From assembly GCF_007096885.1 (NCBI RefSeq), contig NZ_VJNO01000007.1, positions 124,001-188,000 on the forward strand: 64,000 bases of DNA, written 5' to 3'. Below, in pieces: positions 27,369 to 35,345 of the stretch; the stretch's first letter is position 1; every line of letters begins with the position of its first letter. This DNA comes from Streptomyces sp. 130. GTDB lineage: Bacteria; Actinomycetota; Actinomycetes; Streptomycetales; Streptomycetaceae. Below the pieces are notes generated by a model, which was not told the origin of the DNA, did not search any database, and saw only the letters and a list, made by a program, of their open reading frames with translations. The translations under genes and the position numbers were made by a program.

Positions 27369-27742
27369 CGGCACCGGCGGACCACCCCCTCGTCACCGCC
27401 GTGAAGCCGCTCGTGGACGCCATGGGGGCCGAGCTCGTCGGTCCCGGTGAGGCGCACCCCGACGACGTGGTGCTGGCCTGGGAGGGCGAGGACGTCGTGG
27501 CGGTCCGGCTGCCCCAGCTCTCGGAGTCGCTGGACCACATCCTGGCCGCGATGGAGCGCCGGCACGGCATGCCGCTGGCCGAGCTGGACCGCAAGGCCAA
27601 GCAGGAGGCCGTCCGGCGCCTGGAGGCACGCGGTGCCTTCTCCGTACGCCACGGGGTCGAGACCGTGGCGGGGGCGCTCGGGGTCTCCCGGTTCACCGTG
27701 TACAACTACCTGAACAGGGAAAACGGCACCAAGAGCGGGTAG
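27365..27742 (+). CDS. Small DNA-binding protein with YheO/DauR-type helix-turn-helix
   Basis: The 125-residue protein starts at a GTG that overlaps the preceding stop. The N-terminal part (residues 5-70) looks like a short sensor domain (PHPDDVVLAWEGEDVVAVRLP style). The C-terminal part, RKAKQEAVRRLEARGAFSVR then VAGALGVSRFTVYNYLNREN, is an HTH_22-type helix-turn-helix as in DauR/YheO regulators. It lies directly before the uraD promoter and is a natural candidate for the regulator of purine catabolism. A terminator hairpin follows. Confidence 0.8.
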   Translation: MTAPADHPLVTAVKPLVDAMGAELVGPGEAHPDDVVLAWEGEDVVAVRLPQLSESLDHILAAMERRHGMPLAELDRKAKQEAVRRLEARGAFSVRHGVETVAGALGVSRFTVYNYLNRENGTKSG

Positions 27743-27784
27743 TTGGGACGCACCCGCCCCGACCGCCGATGCATGATCGATCAA

Positions 27785-27819
27785 GCCGCCGCCCGGACCA
27801 CCGGGCGGCGGCTCTTTCT
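27785..27819 (+). terminator. Intrinsic terminator upstream of uraD
   Basis: GCCGCCGCCCGG (27785-27796) pairs perfectly with CCGGGCGGCGGC (27801-27812) around ACCA and is followed by TCTTTCT. It separates the regulator pair from the purine operon and touches the operator region of the next promoter. Confidence 0.9.
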
Positions 27820-27872
27820 GTATACGGAATTTCAACAAACTGTTGACGTCGTGTTGTGGAGGGCGTTAGCTA
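27815..27872 (+). promoter_or_regulatory. uraD-uraH-uricase promoter with two candidate operators
   Basis: TTGACG (27843-27848) and TAGCTA (27867-27872) are 18 bp apart. The palindrome TCAACAAACTGTTGA (27832-27846) overlaps the -35 box and is part of a 23-bp block (27828-27850) identical to the catalase promoter. Upstream lies TTTCTGTATACGGAA (27815-27829), one mismatch from the TTCC-N7-GGAA sites at gcl, hyi, aceB and allB. Confidence 0.75.
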
Positions 27873-27919
27873 TCCGCAGCCCGACCAACGCACAGCGAAG
27901 AACAGCCACGGAGGCTCCC

Positions 27920-28429
27920 GTGACTTCGAGCTCCACGCCGGGCCTCGCCCGGTTCAACACCCAGGCGGACGCCGAGGCGGCCGCCGCACTGCACGAGGTG
28001 TGTGCCAGTGCGGCATGGGGACGAGCGATCCTCGCCCACCGCCCGTACGCCACCACCGAAGCCCTGCTCTCCGCGAGCGACACCGCCACGGCGGCACTCG
28101 ACGCGGAGGACCTGGCCGAGGCCATGGCCGGTCACCCGCCGATCGGCCGCCCGAAGCCGGGGGACCCGACCTCCTCCCGCGAACAGCGGGGGATGGCCGG
28201 GGCCTCCGAGGAGCTCAAGGCCGAGATGCTCGAACTCAACCTGGCCTACCAGGAGCGGTTCGGACATGTCTTCCTGATCTGCGCCACCGGCGCCACCGGT
28301 GAGCAGATGCGCGACGCGGTGAAGTCCCGCATCGGGAACTCGCCCGAGCAGGAGCGGGGGATCGTGCGCACCGAACTGGGCAAGATCAACCGCATCCGAC
28401 TCACCCGCCTCGTCACGGAAGACGCGTAA
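27920..28429 (+). CDS. uraD: 2-oxo-4-hydroxy-4-carboxy-5-ureidoimidazoline (OHCU) decarboxylase
   Basis: The 169-residue helical protein makes S-allantoin from OHCU, the last step of urate breakdown. The catalytic HPPIG motif is at about residues 72-76, followed by DPTSSREQRGM, and the helix ELNLAYQERFGHVFLICATG closes the active site. GGAGG lies 5 nt before the GTG start. It is first in an operon with uraH and uricase, ten or so bp apart. Confidence 0.93.
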   Translation: MTSSSTPGLARFNTQADAEAAAALHEVCASAAWGRAILAHRPYATTEALLSASDTATAALDAEDLAEAMAGHPPIGRPKPGDPTSSREQRGMAGASEELKAEMLELNLAYQERFGHVFLICATGATGEQMRDAVKSRIGNSPEQERGIVRTELGKINRIRLTRLVTEDA

Positions 28430-28448
28430 CAGAAGGAGAGTGAAGGTC

Positions 28449-28841
28449 TTGAGCACCTTCGCCAACGCATCGGTGTCCACCCACATCCTGGACACCAGCA
28501 TCGGCCGCCCCGCCGCCGACGTCGCCGTCTCGCTCGCCGCCCGCCGGGGCGCCGACGCCGAGTGGGTGACGCTCGGGGGCTCCGCGACCGACGCGGACGG
28601 GCGCTGCAAGGACCTGCCGGCCCTGCCGGAGGGCACCACCCATGTACGGCTCGACTTCGAGACCGAGCCCTACTTCACAGCCAAGAAGCAAGCCGAGGCG
28701 CAGCAGGACGCCCCCCGCGTAAGGGACAGCGGCGCGTTCTTCCCCGAGGTGGCGATCACTTTCGCCGTCACCCCGGGCGAGCACTACCACGTACCGCTGC
28801 TGCTCAACCCGTTCGGCTACTCCGTATACCGAGGGAGCTAG
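28449..28841 (+). CDS. uraH: 5-hydroxyisourate hydrolase (transthyretin-like)
   Basis: The roughly 130-residue protein hydrolyses 5-hydroxyisourate, the uricase product. Family marks are STHILDTSIGRPA at the N-terminus and the terminal HVPLLLNPFGYSVYRGS with the conserved YRGS end. I chose the TTG at 28449, ten nt after GGAG; a GTG at 28440 sits too close to that ribosome site. It lies between uraD and uricase. Confidence 0.92.
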   Translation: MSTFANASVSTHILDTSIGRPAADVAVSLAARRGADAEWVTLGGSATDADGRCKDLPALPEGTTHVRLDFETEPYFTAKKQAEAQQDAPRVRDSGAFFPEVAITFAVTPGEHYHVPLLLNPFGYSVYRGS

Positions 28842-28848
28842 CAGACAC

Positions 28849-29772
28849 ATGCCCACGATTCTCGGCCAGAACCAGTACGGCAAAGCAGAGAACCGCGTCG
28901 TCAGGATCGTGCGGGACGGCGACACCCACCACATCAAGGACCTGAACGTCTCGGTCGCGCTCTCCGGCGAGATGGACGACGTCCACTACTCCGGCTCCAA
29001 CGCGCACGTCCTGCCCACGGACACCACCAAGAACACGGTGTTCGCATTCGCCAAGGAGCACGGGATCGAGTCCGCCGAGCAGTTCGGCATCCACCTCGCC
29101 CGCCACTTCGTGACCTCGCAGGAGCCGATCAAGACCGCGCGCATCCGCATCGAGGAGTACGCCTGGGAGCGCATCGCCACCTCCGACGCCAACTCCCGCT
29201 TCATCGGGTCCGACGAGGTCAAGCACTCCTTCGTCCGCAAGAACCAGGAGATCCGCACCGCCCAGATCACCTTCGACGGTGAGAAGTGGCAGGTCATCTC
29301 CGGGCTCAAGGACCTGACCGTGATGAACTCGACCAACTCCGAGTTCTGGGGCTACGTCAAGGACAAGTACACGACGCTCAAGGAGGCGTACGACCGCATC
29401 CTCGCGACCGACGTCTCCGCCCGCTGGCGCTACAACTGGACCAGCGACGAGCAGCGCATGCCGAACTGGGAGAAGTCGTACGAGCAGGCGCGCAAGCACA
29501 TGCTGCACGCCTTCGCCGAGACGTACTCGCTCTCGCTCCAGCAGACCCTGTACCAGATGGGTTCGCGCATCATCAACAACCGCAGCGAGATCGACGAGAT
29601 CCGCTTCTCGCTGCCGAACAACCACCACTTCCTCGTGGACTTGGAGCCGTTCGGGCTCAAGAACGACAACGAGGTGTACTTCGCGGCCGACCGTCCCTAC
29701 GGGCTCATCGAGGGCACCGTGCTCCGGGACGGCGTCGAGCCGCAGATCCCGGTCGACATGACCAACCTCTGA
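28849..29772 (+). CDS. Uricase (factor-independent urate oxidase)
   Basis: The 307-residue enzyme oxidises urate with O2 to 5-hydroxyisourate and releases H2O2. The catalytic lysine is in QYGKAENRVVRI at the N-terminus, the threonine in LPTDTTKNTVF near residue 57, and the C-terminal urate-site segments are YQMGSRIINNRSEIDEI and LPNNHHFLVDL. It closes the uraD-uraH-uricase operon 7 bp after uraH. The peroxide by-product explains sharing a promoter element with the catalase. Genes of this type are named uox or pucL in different genomes. Confidence 0.96.
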   Translation: MPTILGQNQYGKAENRVVRIVRDGDTHHIKDLNVSVALSGEMDDVHYSGSNAHVLPTDTTKNTVFAFAKEHGIESAEQFGIHLARHFVTSQEPIKTARIRIEEYAWERIATSDANSRFIGSDEVKHSFVRKNQEIRTAQITFDGEKWQVISGLKDLTVMNSTNSEFWGYVKDKYTTLKEAYDRILATDVSARWRYNWTSDEQRMPNWEKSYEQARKHMLHAFAETYSLSLQQTLYQMGSRIINNRSEIDEIRFSLPNNHHFLVDLEPFGLKNDNEVYFAADRPYGLIEGTVLRDGVEPQIPVDMTNL

Positions 29773-29786
29773 CGCGGCGCCGCGCC

Positions 29787-29820
29787 GGTGCCCGCCCGCC
29801 CACGACGGCGGCCGGGCACC
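29787..29820 (+). terminator. Hairpin after uricase
   Basis: GGTGCCCG (29787-29794) pairs with CGGGCACC (29813-29820) around an 18-nt loop. It may only attenuate transcription, as the permease gene follows 24 bp later with its own ribosome site. Confidence 0.5.
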
Positions 29821-29843
29821 CGGCCGGGCCGGAGGGAATCCTC

Positions 29844-31241
29844 ATGGCACAGCCAGCATCCGGGCCCGCGGAAGCGGAAGGCCCCTGTTCCACCCCGCCG
29901 GAGCGTGCGGTGCACCCGGTGGACGAGAAGCTCACCCCCTCGCGGCTCCTGCCGGCCGCCCTCCAGCACATCGCCGCCATGTACGCCGGTGTCGTCACCC
30001 CTCCGCTGATCATCGGCCAGGCCGTCGGCCTCGACGCGGCGGGCATGACCCGGCTCATCGCGGCGAGCCTGCTCATCGCCGGCTGCGCCACCCTCCTCCA
30101 GACCCTCGGCATCGGCGGCCTCGCCGGCAACCGGCTGCCGTTCGTCAACGCGGCATCCTCCGCCGGGATCGCCCCGATGCTCGCCATCGCCGAGACCAGC
30201 GCACCGGGCCACCAACTCCCCGCGATCTACGGCGCGGTGCTCGTCGCCGGGGTGTTCTGTCTGGCCGTCGGGCCGTTCTTCGGCAGACTCCTGCGCTTCT
30301 TCCCGCCCCTGGTCACCGGCGTCGTCATCACCCTCATCGGGGTCACGCTGATGCCCGTACCGGTCTCCTGGGCCCAGGGCGGCGACAAGAACGCCACCGA
30401 CTTCGGCGACATGAAGTACCTCGCGCTCGCCGCGTTCACCCTGGCCGTCATCCTGCTCATCCAGCGCTTCGGCCGCGGCTTCCTGCGGCAAGTCGCGCTG
30501 CTCATGGGCCTGTTGATCGGCACACTGGCCGCCGTACCCTTCGGCCTCGCCGACTTCTCCGCCCTGGGCGACGCACCGCTGGCGGCCGTGCCGACGCCGT
30601 TCGCCTTCGGCGCGCCCGAGTTCCAGCCGGCCGCGATCCTCTCGCTGTGCATCGTGATGCTCGTCCTGATGACCGAGTCGTCCGCCGGCATGCTGGCCGT
30701 CGGCGAGATCTGCGACCGCCGCACCGACGGACGCACCCTCACCCGGGGCCTGCGCACCGACGGCATCGCCACCCTCGTCGGCCCCGTCTTCGGCGGCTTC
30801 CCCACGAGCGCGTTCGCGCAGAACGTCGGCGTCGTCTCGCTCACCAAGGTCCGCAGCCGCTACGTGGTCGCCGCGGCCGGGGCGGCCCTGCTGGTCCTGG
30901 GCCTCTTCCCGGTGCTCGGCGCGGTCGTCTCGCTCGTCCCGATGCCCGTGCTCGGCGGCGCCGGCATCGTCCTCTTCGGCTCGATCGCCGTCAGCGGCAT
31001 CCGTACGCTCTCCGAGGCCGGCCTGGACGACAGCTCCAACATCATCCTGGTCGCCGTGGCCCTCGGCGCGGGCATCGTCCCGCTCGCCGCGCCCGGGTTC
31101 TACGCGGACTTCCCGTCCTGGGCCCAGACCGTCCTGGGCTCCGGGATCAGTGCGGGGGCGCTCGTCGCGGTCCTGCTCAACCTGTTCTTCCACCATCTCG
31201 GCACCCACGGCCGCACCGCCGTGGCACTCAAATCCTCCTAG
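29844..31241 (+). CDS. Nucleobase:cation symporter-2 permease (urate/xanthine type)
   Basis: The 465-residue membrane protein has about 12-14 helices and the NCS2/NAT signature region near residue 280 (MTESSAGMLAVGEI) plus QHIAAMYAGVVTPPLIIG near residue 40. Such proteins import xanthine, urate or uracil with protons or sodium. Its place after uricase argues for urate or xanthine. GGAGGGA lies 6 nt before the ATG. A second permease of the same family lies 1.7 kb downstream. Confidence 0.93.
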   Translation: MAQPASGPAEAEGPCSTPPERAVHPVDEKLTPSRLLPAALQHIAAMYAGVVTPPLIIGQAVGLDAAGMTRLIAASLLIAGCATLLQTLGIGGLAGNRLPFVNAASSAGIAPMLAIAETSAPGHQLPAIYGAVLVAGVFCLAVGPFFGRLLRFFPPLVTGVVITLIGVTLMPVPVSWAQGGDKNATDFGDMKYLALAAFTLAVILLIQRFGRGFLRQVALLMGLLIGTLAAVPFGLADFSALGDAPLAAVPTPFAFGAPEFQPAAILSLCIVMLVLMTESSAGMLAVGEICDRRTDGRTLTRGLRTDGIATLVGPVFGGFPTSAFAQNVGVVSLTKVRSRYVVAAAGAALLVLGLFPVLGAVVSLVPMPVLGGAGIVLFGSIAVSGIRTLSEAGLDDSSNIILVAVALGAGIVPLAAPGFYADFPSWAQTVLGSGISAGALVAVLLNLFFHHLGTHGRTAVALKSS

Positions 31242-31283
31242 GGTCCTGCCGTGCCCACATCCCAGATGAGAGAAGGAAGCACC

Positions 31284-32912
31284 ATGGCAGCACCGGCAAC
31301 CCCGGACCGGGTGGAGCGCATCGTCATCGAGAACTGCTCGATCGCGACCGTCGACGCCGCCGACACCGAGTACGCCTCGGGCCATGTCGTCGTCGCCGGG
31401 AACCGCATCGAGTCCGTCGGCGCCGGCCGGGCACCCGAGGGCCTGGAGAACGTCGTACGCCGGATCGACGGAACCGGCCACCTGGCCACCCCCGGCCTGA
31501 TCAACACGCACCACCACTTCTACCAGTGGATCACCCGGGGCCTGGCCACCGACCACAACCTCTTCAACTGGCTGGTCGCCCTCTACCCGACCTGGGCGCG
31601 CATCGACGAGCCGATGGTCCGCGCCGCCGCGCAGGGCTCGCTCGCCATGATGGCGCTCGGCGGCGTCACCACCGCCATGGACCACCACTACGTCCACCCG
31701 AAGGGCTCCGGCGACCTGTCCGGCGCCATCATCGGGGCCGCCCGCGACTTGGGCGTACGCTTCACCCTCGCCCGGGGATCCATGGACCGCGGCGAGAAGG
31801 ACGGCGGGCTGCCCCCGGACTTCGCCGTGGAGACCCTGGAAGGCGCGCTCGCCGCCACCGAGGCGACCGTCGACGCGCACCACGACGCCTCGTTCGACGC
31901 GATGACCCAGGTCGCCGTCGCGCCCTGCTCGCCCTTCTCCGTTTCGACCGAACTCATGCGCCAGGGCGCCGAACTGGCCCGGCGCAAGGGGGTGCGGCTG
32001 CACACCCACGGCTCCGAGACCGTGGAGGAGGAGAAGTTCTGCCACGAGCTGTTCGGCATGGGCCCCACCGACTACTTCGAGTCCACCGGATGGCTCGGTG
32101 AGGACGTGTGGATGGCGCACTGCGTCCACATGAACGACTCCGACATCGCCGCCTTCGCCCGCACCGGCACCGGTGTCGCCCACTGCCCGTCCTCCAACGC
32201 CCGTCTCGCCGCCGGCATCGCCCGCGTCCCGGACATGCTCGCCGCCGGCGTCCCGGTCGGCCTCGGCGTCGACGGCACCGCGTCCAACGAGTCCGGCGAG
32301 CTCCACACCGAACTGCGCAACGCCCTCCTCATCAACCGCCTCGGCCCGCACCGCGAACGCGCCCTGAACGCCCGTCAGGCACTGCGCCTGGGCACCTACG
32401 GCGGCGCCCAGGTCCTGGGCCGCGCCGCGCAGACCGGCTCGCTGGAAGCCGGCAAGCTGGCCGACCTGGTCCTCTGGAAGCTGGACACCCTCGCCCACGC
32501 CTCCATCGCCGACCCGGTCACCGCGCTCGTCTTCGGCGCCGCCGCCCCGGTCACCCTGTCGCTGGCCGACGGCAAGCCGGTCGTGGAGTCCGGCCGCCTG
32601 GTCACCGCGGACGAGGAGGCCATCGCCCGCGCCCCCCGTGCCGCGGCCCGCCGCCTCGCCCAGCGCGCCGCCGGCGCCTGCCGGCCCGGCGGCCCCGAAC
32701 GCGGCCGGCCGCGGGGGACGGCCCGCGGCCCGGCCGCCGCGGGCCCGAGCGGGGTCCGCGGCACCCGGTGCGGGTGGCGCGCCGCCCACGCGCACACGCC
32801 ACCCGCACCGGCGATCCCGGCTGCCCGCACCAGCCGTTCGACCTGCCTCACCGCACCACCGCAGGACACGGGGTCCGGTCCGGCGGACCGGACCCCGGCA
32901 CCACCTCCCTGA
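31284..32912 (+). CDS. 8-oxoguanine deaminase with unusual C-terminal extension
   Basis: The amidohydrolase core (residues 1 to about 460) matches 8-oxoguanine deaminase, which converts 8-oxoguanine to urate. Metal ligands are visible in INTHHHFYQW, in HTHGSE near 240, in WMAHCVHMNDSDI near 280 and in GVDGTASNES near 335. The family normally ends near residue 460 (RRLAQRAA). Here the frame continues for about 82 Pro/Arg/Gly-rich residues across a hairpin that looks like an old terminator (32721-32744). The stop was probably lost by a small indel. GAAGGAAG precedes the ATG. Confidence 0.9.
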   Translation: MAAPATPDRVERIVIENCSIATVDAADTEYASGHVVVAGNRIESVGAGRAPEGLENVVRRIDGTGHLATPGLINTHHHFYQWITRGLATDHNLFNWLVALYPTWARIDEPMVRAAAQGSLAMMALGGVTTAMDHHYVHPKGSGDLSGAIIGAARDLGVRFTLARGSMDRGEKDGGLPPDFAVETLEGALAATEATVDAHHDASFDAMTQVAVAPCSPFSVSTELMRQGAELARRKGVRLHTHGSETVEEEKFCHELFGMGPTDYFESTGWLGEDVWMAHCVHMNDSDIAAFARTGTGVAHCPSSNARLAAGIARVPDMLAAGVPVGLGVDGTASNESGELHTELRNALLINRLGPHRERALNARQALRLGTYGGAQVLGRAAQTGSLEAGKLADLVLWKLDTLAHASIADPVTALVFGAAAPVTLSLADGKPVVESGRLVTADEEAIARAPRAAARRLAQRAAGACRPGGPERGRPRGTARGPAAAGPSGVRGTRCGWRAAHAHTPPAPAIPAARTSRSTCLTAPPQDTGSGPADRTPAPPP

Positions 32913-32955
32913 CACCCACGTCACCGCCGACGTGTACCCGACCGGAGGAACCGCC

Positions 32956-34404
32956 GTGGCAGCTACGCCCAGGTTTCGCGACGACGCAAGTGCGACCCCC
33001 CACCCCGACGGCGCGCCGGTGACGGCCCCGTCCGACCGGAAGCATCCGGTCGATGAGACCCTCCCCCCGCTGAAGATGTTCACCAGCGGCCTCCAGCACG
33101 TGGCCGCGATGTACGCGGGCGTGGTGGCGCCGCCCATGATCGTGGGGCCCGCCGTGGGCCTCAGCCCCAAGGAGACCGCGTTCCTGATGGGGGCGAGTCT
33201 CTTCACCGCGGGCATAGCCACCCTGCTCCAGACGCTCGGCTTCTGGCGGATAGGCGCCCGGCTGCCGTTCGTCAACGGCGTCTCGTTCGCCGGCGTGACC
33301 CCGATGGTGGCGATCGGCAAGGACCGGGGACACGACGGGATCGCCGTCATCTTCGGCGCGATCATCGTGGCGAGCCTCCTCGGCTTCGTCCTCGCCCCCT
33401 ACTTCTGCAAACTGGTCCGCTTCTTCCCGCCCGTGGTCACCGGCACCGTCATCACCCTGATCGGCGTCTCGCTGCTGCCGGTCGCCTTCAACTGGTCCCA
33501 GGGCGGCAACGCGACCGCCCACGACTACGGCTCCACCACCAACATCACCATGGCGGCGGTCACCCTCGTCATCGTGCTGGCCCTGCGCAAACTGCTGCGC
33601 GGCTTCCTCCAGCAGATCGCCATCCTGCTCGGCCTGATCATCGGCACACTCATCGCGATCCCCGTCGGCATCACCGACTTCGGCGCGATCGAGAACGCCG
33701 ACGCGGTCGGCTTCCCCACCCCCTTCCACTTCGGCGCCCCGCAGTTCGAGATCGCGGCGATCGTCTCGATGAGCATCGTGATGCTGGTCTGCATGACCGA
33801 GTCCACGGCGGACATGCTGGCCCTCGGCAAGATCGTGGACCGCCCCGCCGACGAACGGACCATCGAGGGCGGACTGCGCGCCGACACCCTCGGGAGCGCG
33901 GTCAGCCCGCTGTTCAACGGCTTCATGTGCAGCGCGTTCGCCCAGAACATCGGCCTCGTCGCGATGACCAAGGTGCGCAGCCGCTTCGTGGTCGCGGCCG
34001 GCGGCGGCATCCTCATCCTGCTGGGCCTGTTCCCGGTGGCCGCGTCCGTCATCGCGCTGGTGCCGCTGCCGGTGCTCGGCGGCGCGGGGATCGTCCTGTT
34101 CGGCTCGGTGGCCGCCAGCGGCATCCAGACCCTGGCCGGTGCCGCCCTGGAGAAGGGCGAGAACGCGCTGATCGTCGCGGCGGCCGTCGGCGTCGGCCTG
34201 ATACCGATCGCGGCGCCGGACTTCTACCACGCCTTCCCGAAGGACCTCCTGGTCGTCCTGGACTCCGGCATCTCCACCGGCTGCGTGGTCGCCATCGTCC
34301 TCAACCTGGCCTTCAACCACCTCGGCCGCAAAGCGGACCCGGAGGCGGGGACCGCCCCCGGCGGCCACGACCCGGTCAAGGCGATGGAGGTCGCGGCTCA
34401 CTGA
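32956..34404 (+). CDS. Second nucleobase:cation symporter-2 permease
   Basis: The 482-residue protein is a close paralogue of the upstream permease, sharing blocks such as QHVAAMYAGVV, RLPFVNGVSFAGVTPM, MTESTADMLALGKI and AFAQNIGLVAMTKVRSRFVV. It should import a purine base. The start is the GTG at 32956, five nt after GGAGGAA. Two tandem permeases flanking the deaminase suggest distinct substrates, for example urate versus guanine-derived bases. A 14-bp hairpin ends the unit. Confidence 0.93.
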   Translation: MAATPRFRDDASATPHPDGAPVTAPSDRKHPVDETLPPLKMFTSGLQHVAAMYAGVVAPPMIVGPAVGLSPKETAFLMGASLFTAGIATLLQTLGFWRIGARLPFVNGVSFAGVTPMVAIGKDRGHDGIAVIFGAIIVASLLGFVLAPYFCKLVRFFPPVVTGTVITLIGVSLLPVAFNWSQGGNATAHDYGSTTNITMAAVTLVIVLALRKLLRGFLQQIAILLGLIIGTLIAIPVGITDFGAIENADAVGFPTPFHFGAPQFEIAAIVSMSIVMLVCMTESTADMLALGKIVDRPADERTIEGGLRADTLGSAVSPLFNGFMCSAFAQNIGLVAMTKVRSRFVVAAGGGILILLGLFPVAASVIALVPLPVLGGAGIVLFGSVAASGIQTLAGAALEKGENALIVAAAVGVGLIPIAAPDFYHAFPKDLLVVLDSGISTGCVVAIVLNLAFNHLGRKADPEAGTAPGGHDPVKAMEVAAH

Positions 34405-34420
34405 CGTGCGGCCGGCACAG

Positions 34421-34454
34421 CGTGGCGCGTACGGGGATGGCCGTACGCGCCACG
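34421..34454. terminator. Bidirectional hairpin terminator
   Basis: CGTGGCGCGTACGG (34421-34434) and CCGTACGCGCCACG (34441-34454) form a perfect 14-bp stem with a 6-nt loop between the convergent permease and chitosanase genes. Confidence 0.9.
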
Positions 34455-34460
34455 AGTGGT

Positions 34461-35285
34461 TCAGCCGATGTGGTAGCTGTCGCCGTAGACCTTCCAGTCG
34501 AGCGGCGGGTCCAGGTCGAGGTTGCCCTTCTTCAGGAACACCCGTTGCGCGGTCTCGACCCGGCTGGTGTCGCTGTGCGACGGCTCCTCGCGGATCGCGG
34601 CGACGCGGGCGTCGAGGAAGGCGTCGAGATACGCGGTCTCGTCACCCCCGTCCGCCGGGGTCCTGGCCGCGTCGAGCGCCTGGCTCCGGATCGTCCGGAA
34701 ACCGGTGGTGCCGTCCGCGTCCGCCTCCCCGTGCATCACATACGCGTCGTAGTAGGCGAACTGGCCCAGCGTGCCCAGCCCGTCCTCCTGCGCCCGGCGC
34801 ACCGCCGGATCGAAGTACGAGGCGTCCCGCTCGGCGTCCTGCGCCTCCCGGAACCGCGCGTCCTTCGCCGCCTCGGCCCAGGCCCGGGTGAACGGCCCGC
34901 CGAGCCCCGTGTGCGCGTCGCTGCCCCGCACCTGCCGCAGCGCGGGCAGGAACCGTTCCAGCGCGTTGCCCGGCCGGGAGCTCGCGTACCGCTCCACGAC
35001 CCGGAGCATGTCGCCGGTGCCGGAGCAGAAGCCGATGATGCCGCCCGTGTAGCCGCGTCCGTCCCCGATGTCCTCGATGTACTCGTACTGCGCCTTCCAG
35101 TCCAGCGTGGAGTTCTCCGCGCTGGAGACCAGCCGCATGGCGATGTCCTTCTTCGCCGGAGCGGCGAGCCCGCCCTGCGGCCCCTTGCCGGAGGTGCCCC
35201 CGGCCTCGGCGCAGCCGGTGAGCGCGGTGACGGACATCAGGAGGGCGGCGAACGGGGTGACCAGGGCACGCGGGATGGGTTTCAC
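34461..35285 (-). CDS. GH46 chitosanase, probably a lipoprotein
   Basis: The 274-residue enzyme cuts chitosan. It closely follows the GH46 pattern: catalytic Glu in SSAENSTLDWKAQYEYIEDI and catalytic Asp in IGDGRGYTGGIIGFCSGTGD. The N-terminus (PRALVTPFAALLMSVTALTGC) ends in a lipobox, LTGC, so the protein may be anchored to the membrane rather than freely secreted. The start is the GTG at 35285, with a close GGAG. A perfect hairpin follows the gene. Confidence 0.93.
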   Translation of the reverse strand: MKPIPRALVTPFAALLMSVTALTGCAEAGGTSGKGPQGGLAAPAKKDIAMRLVSSAENSTLDWKAQYEYIEDIGDGRGYTGGIIGFCSGTGDMLRVVERYASSRPGNALERFLPALRQVRGSDAHTGLGGPFTRAWAEAAKDARFREAQDAERDASYFDPAVRRAQEDGLGTLGQFAYYDAYVMHGEADADGTTGFRTIRSQALDAARTPADGGDETAYLDAFLDARVAAIREEPSHSDTSRVETAQRVFLKKGNLDLDPPLDWKVYGDSYHIG

Positions 35286-35345
35286 CGCTCCAGCCTGCCA
35301 GGCCAGGGGCGTGATGCCGGCGCATTCGGCGGTAGCGTCGGGGGC

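Noticed and set aside
27785..27819. Purine riboswitch before uraD
   Set aside because: The structure is a plain perfect hairpin with a T-rich tail, a terminator, and lies upstream of the uraD promoter rather than in its leader.
29697..33365. Very long open frame on the minus strand opposite the permease and deaminase genes
   Set aside because: It is antisense to three clearly conserved genes, has the composition expected from GC bias of the opposite strand, and shows no domain or ribosome site.
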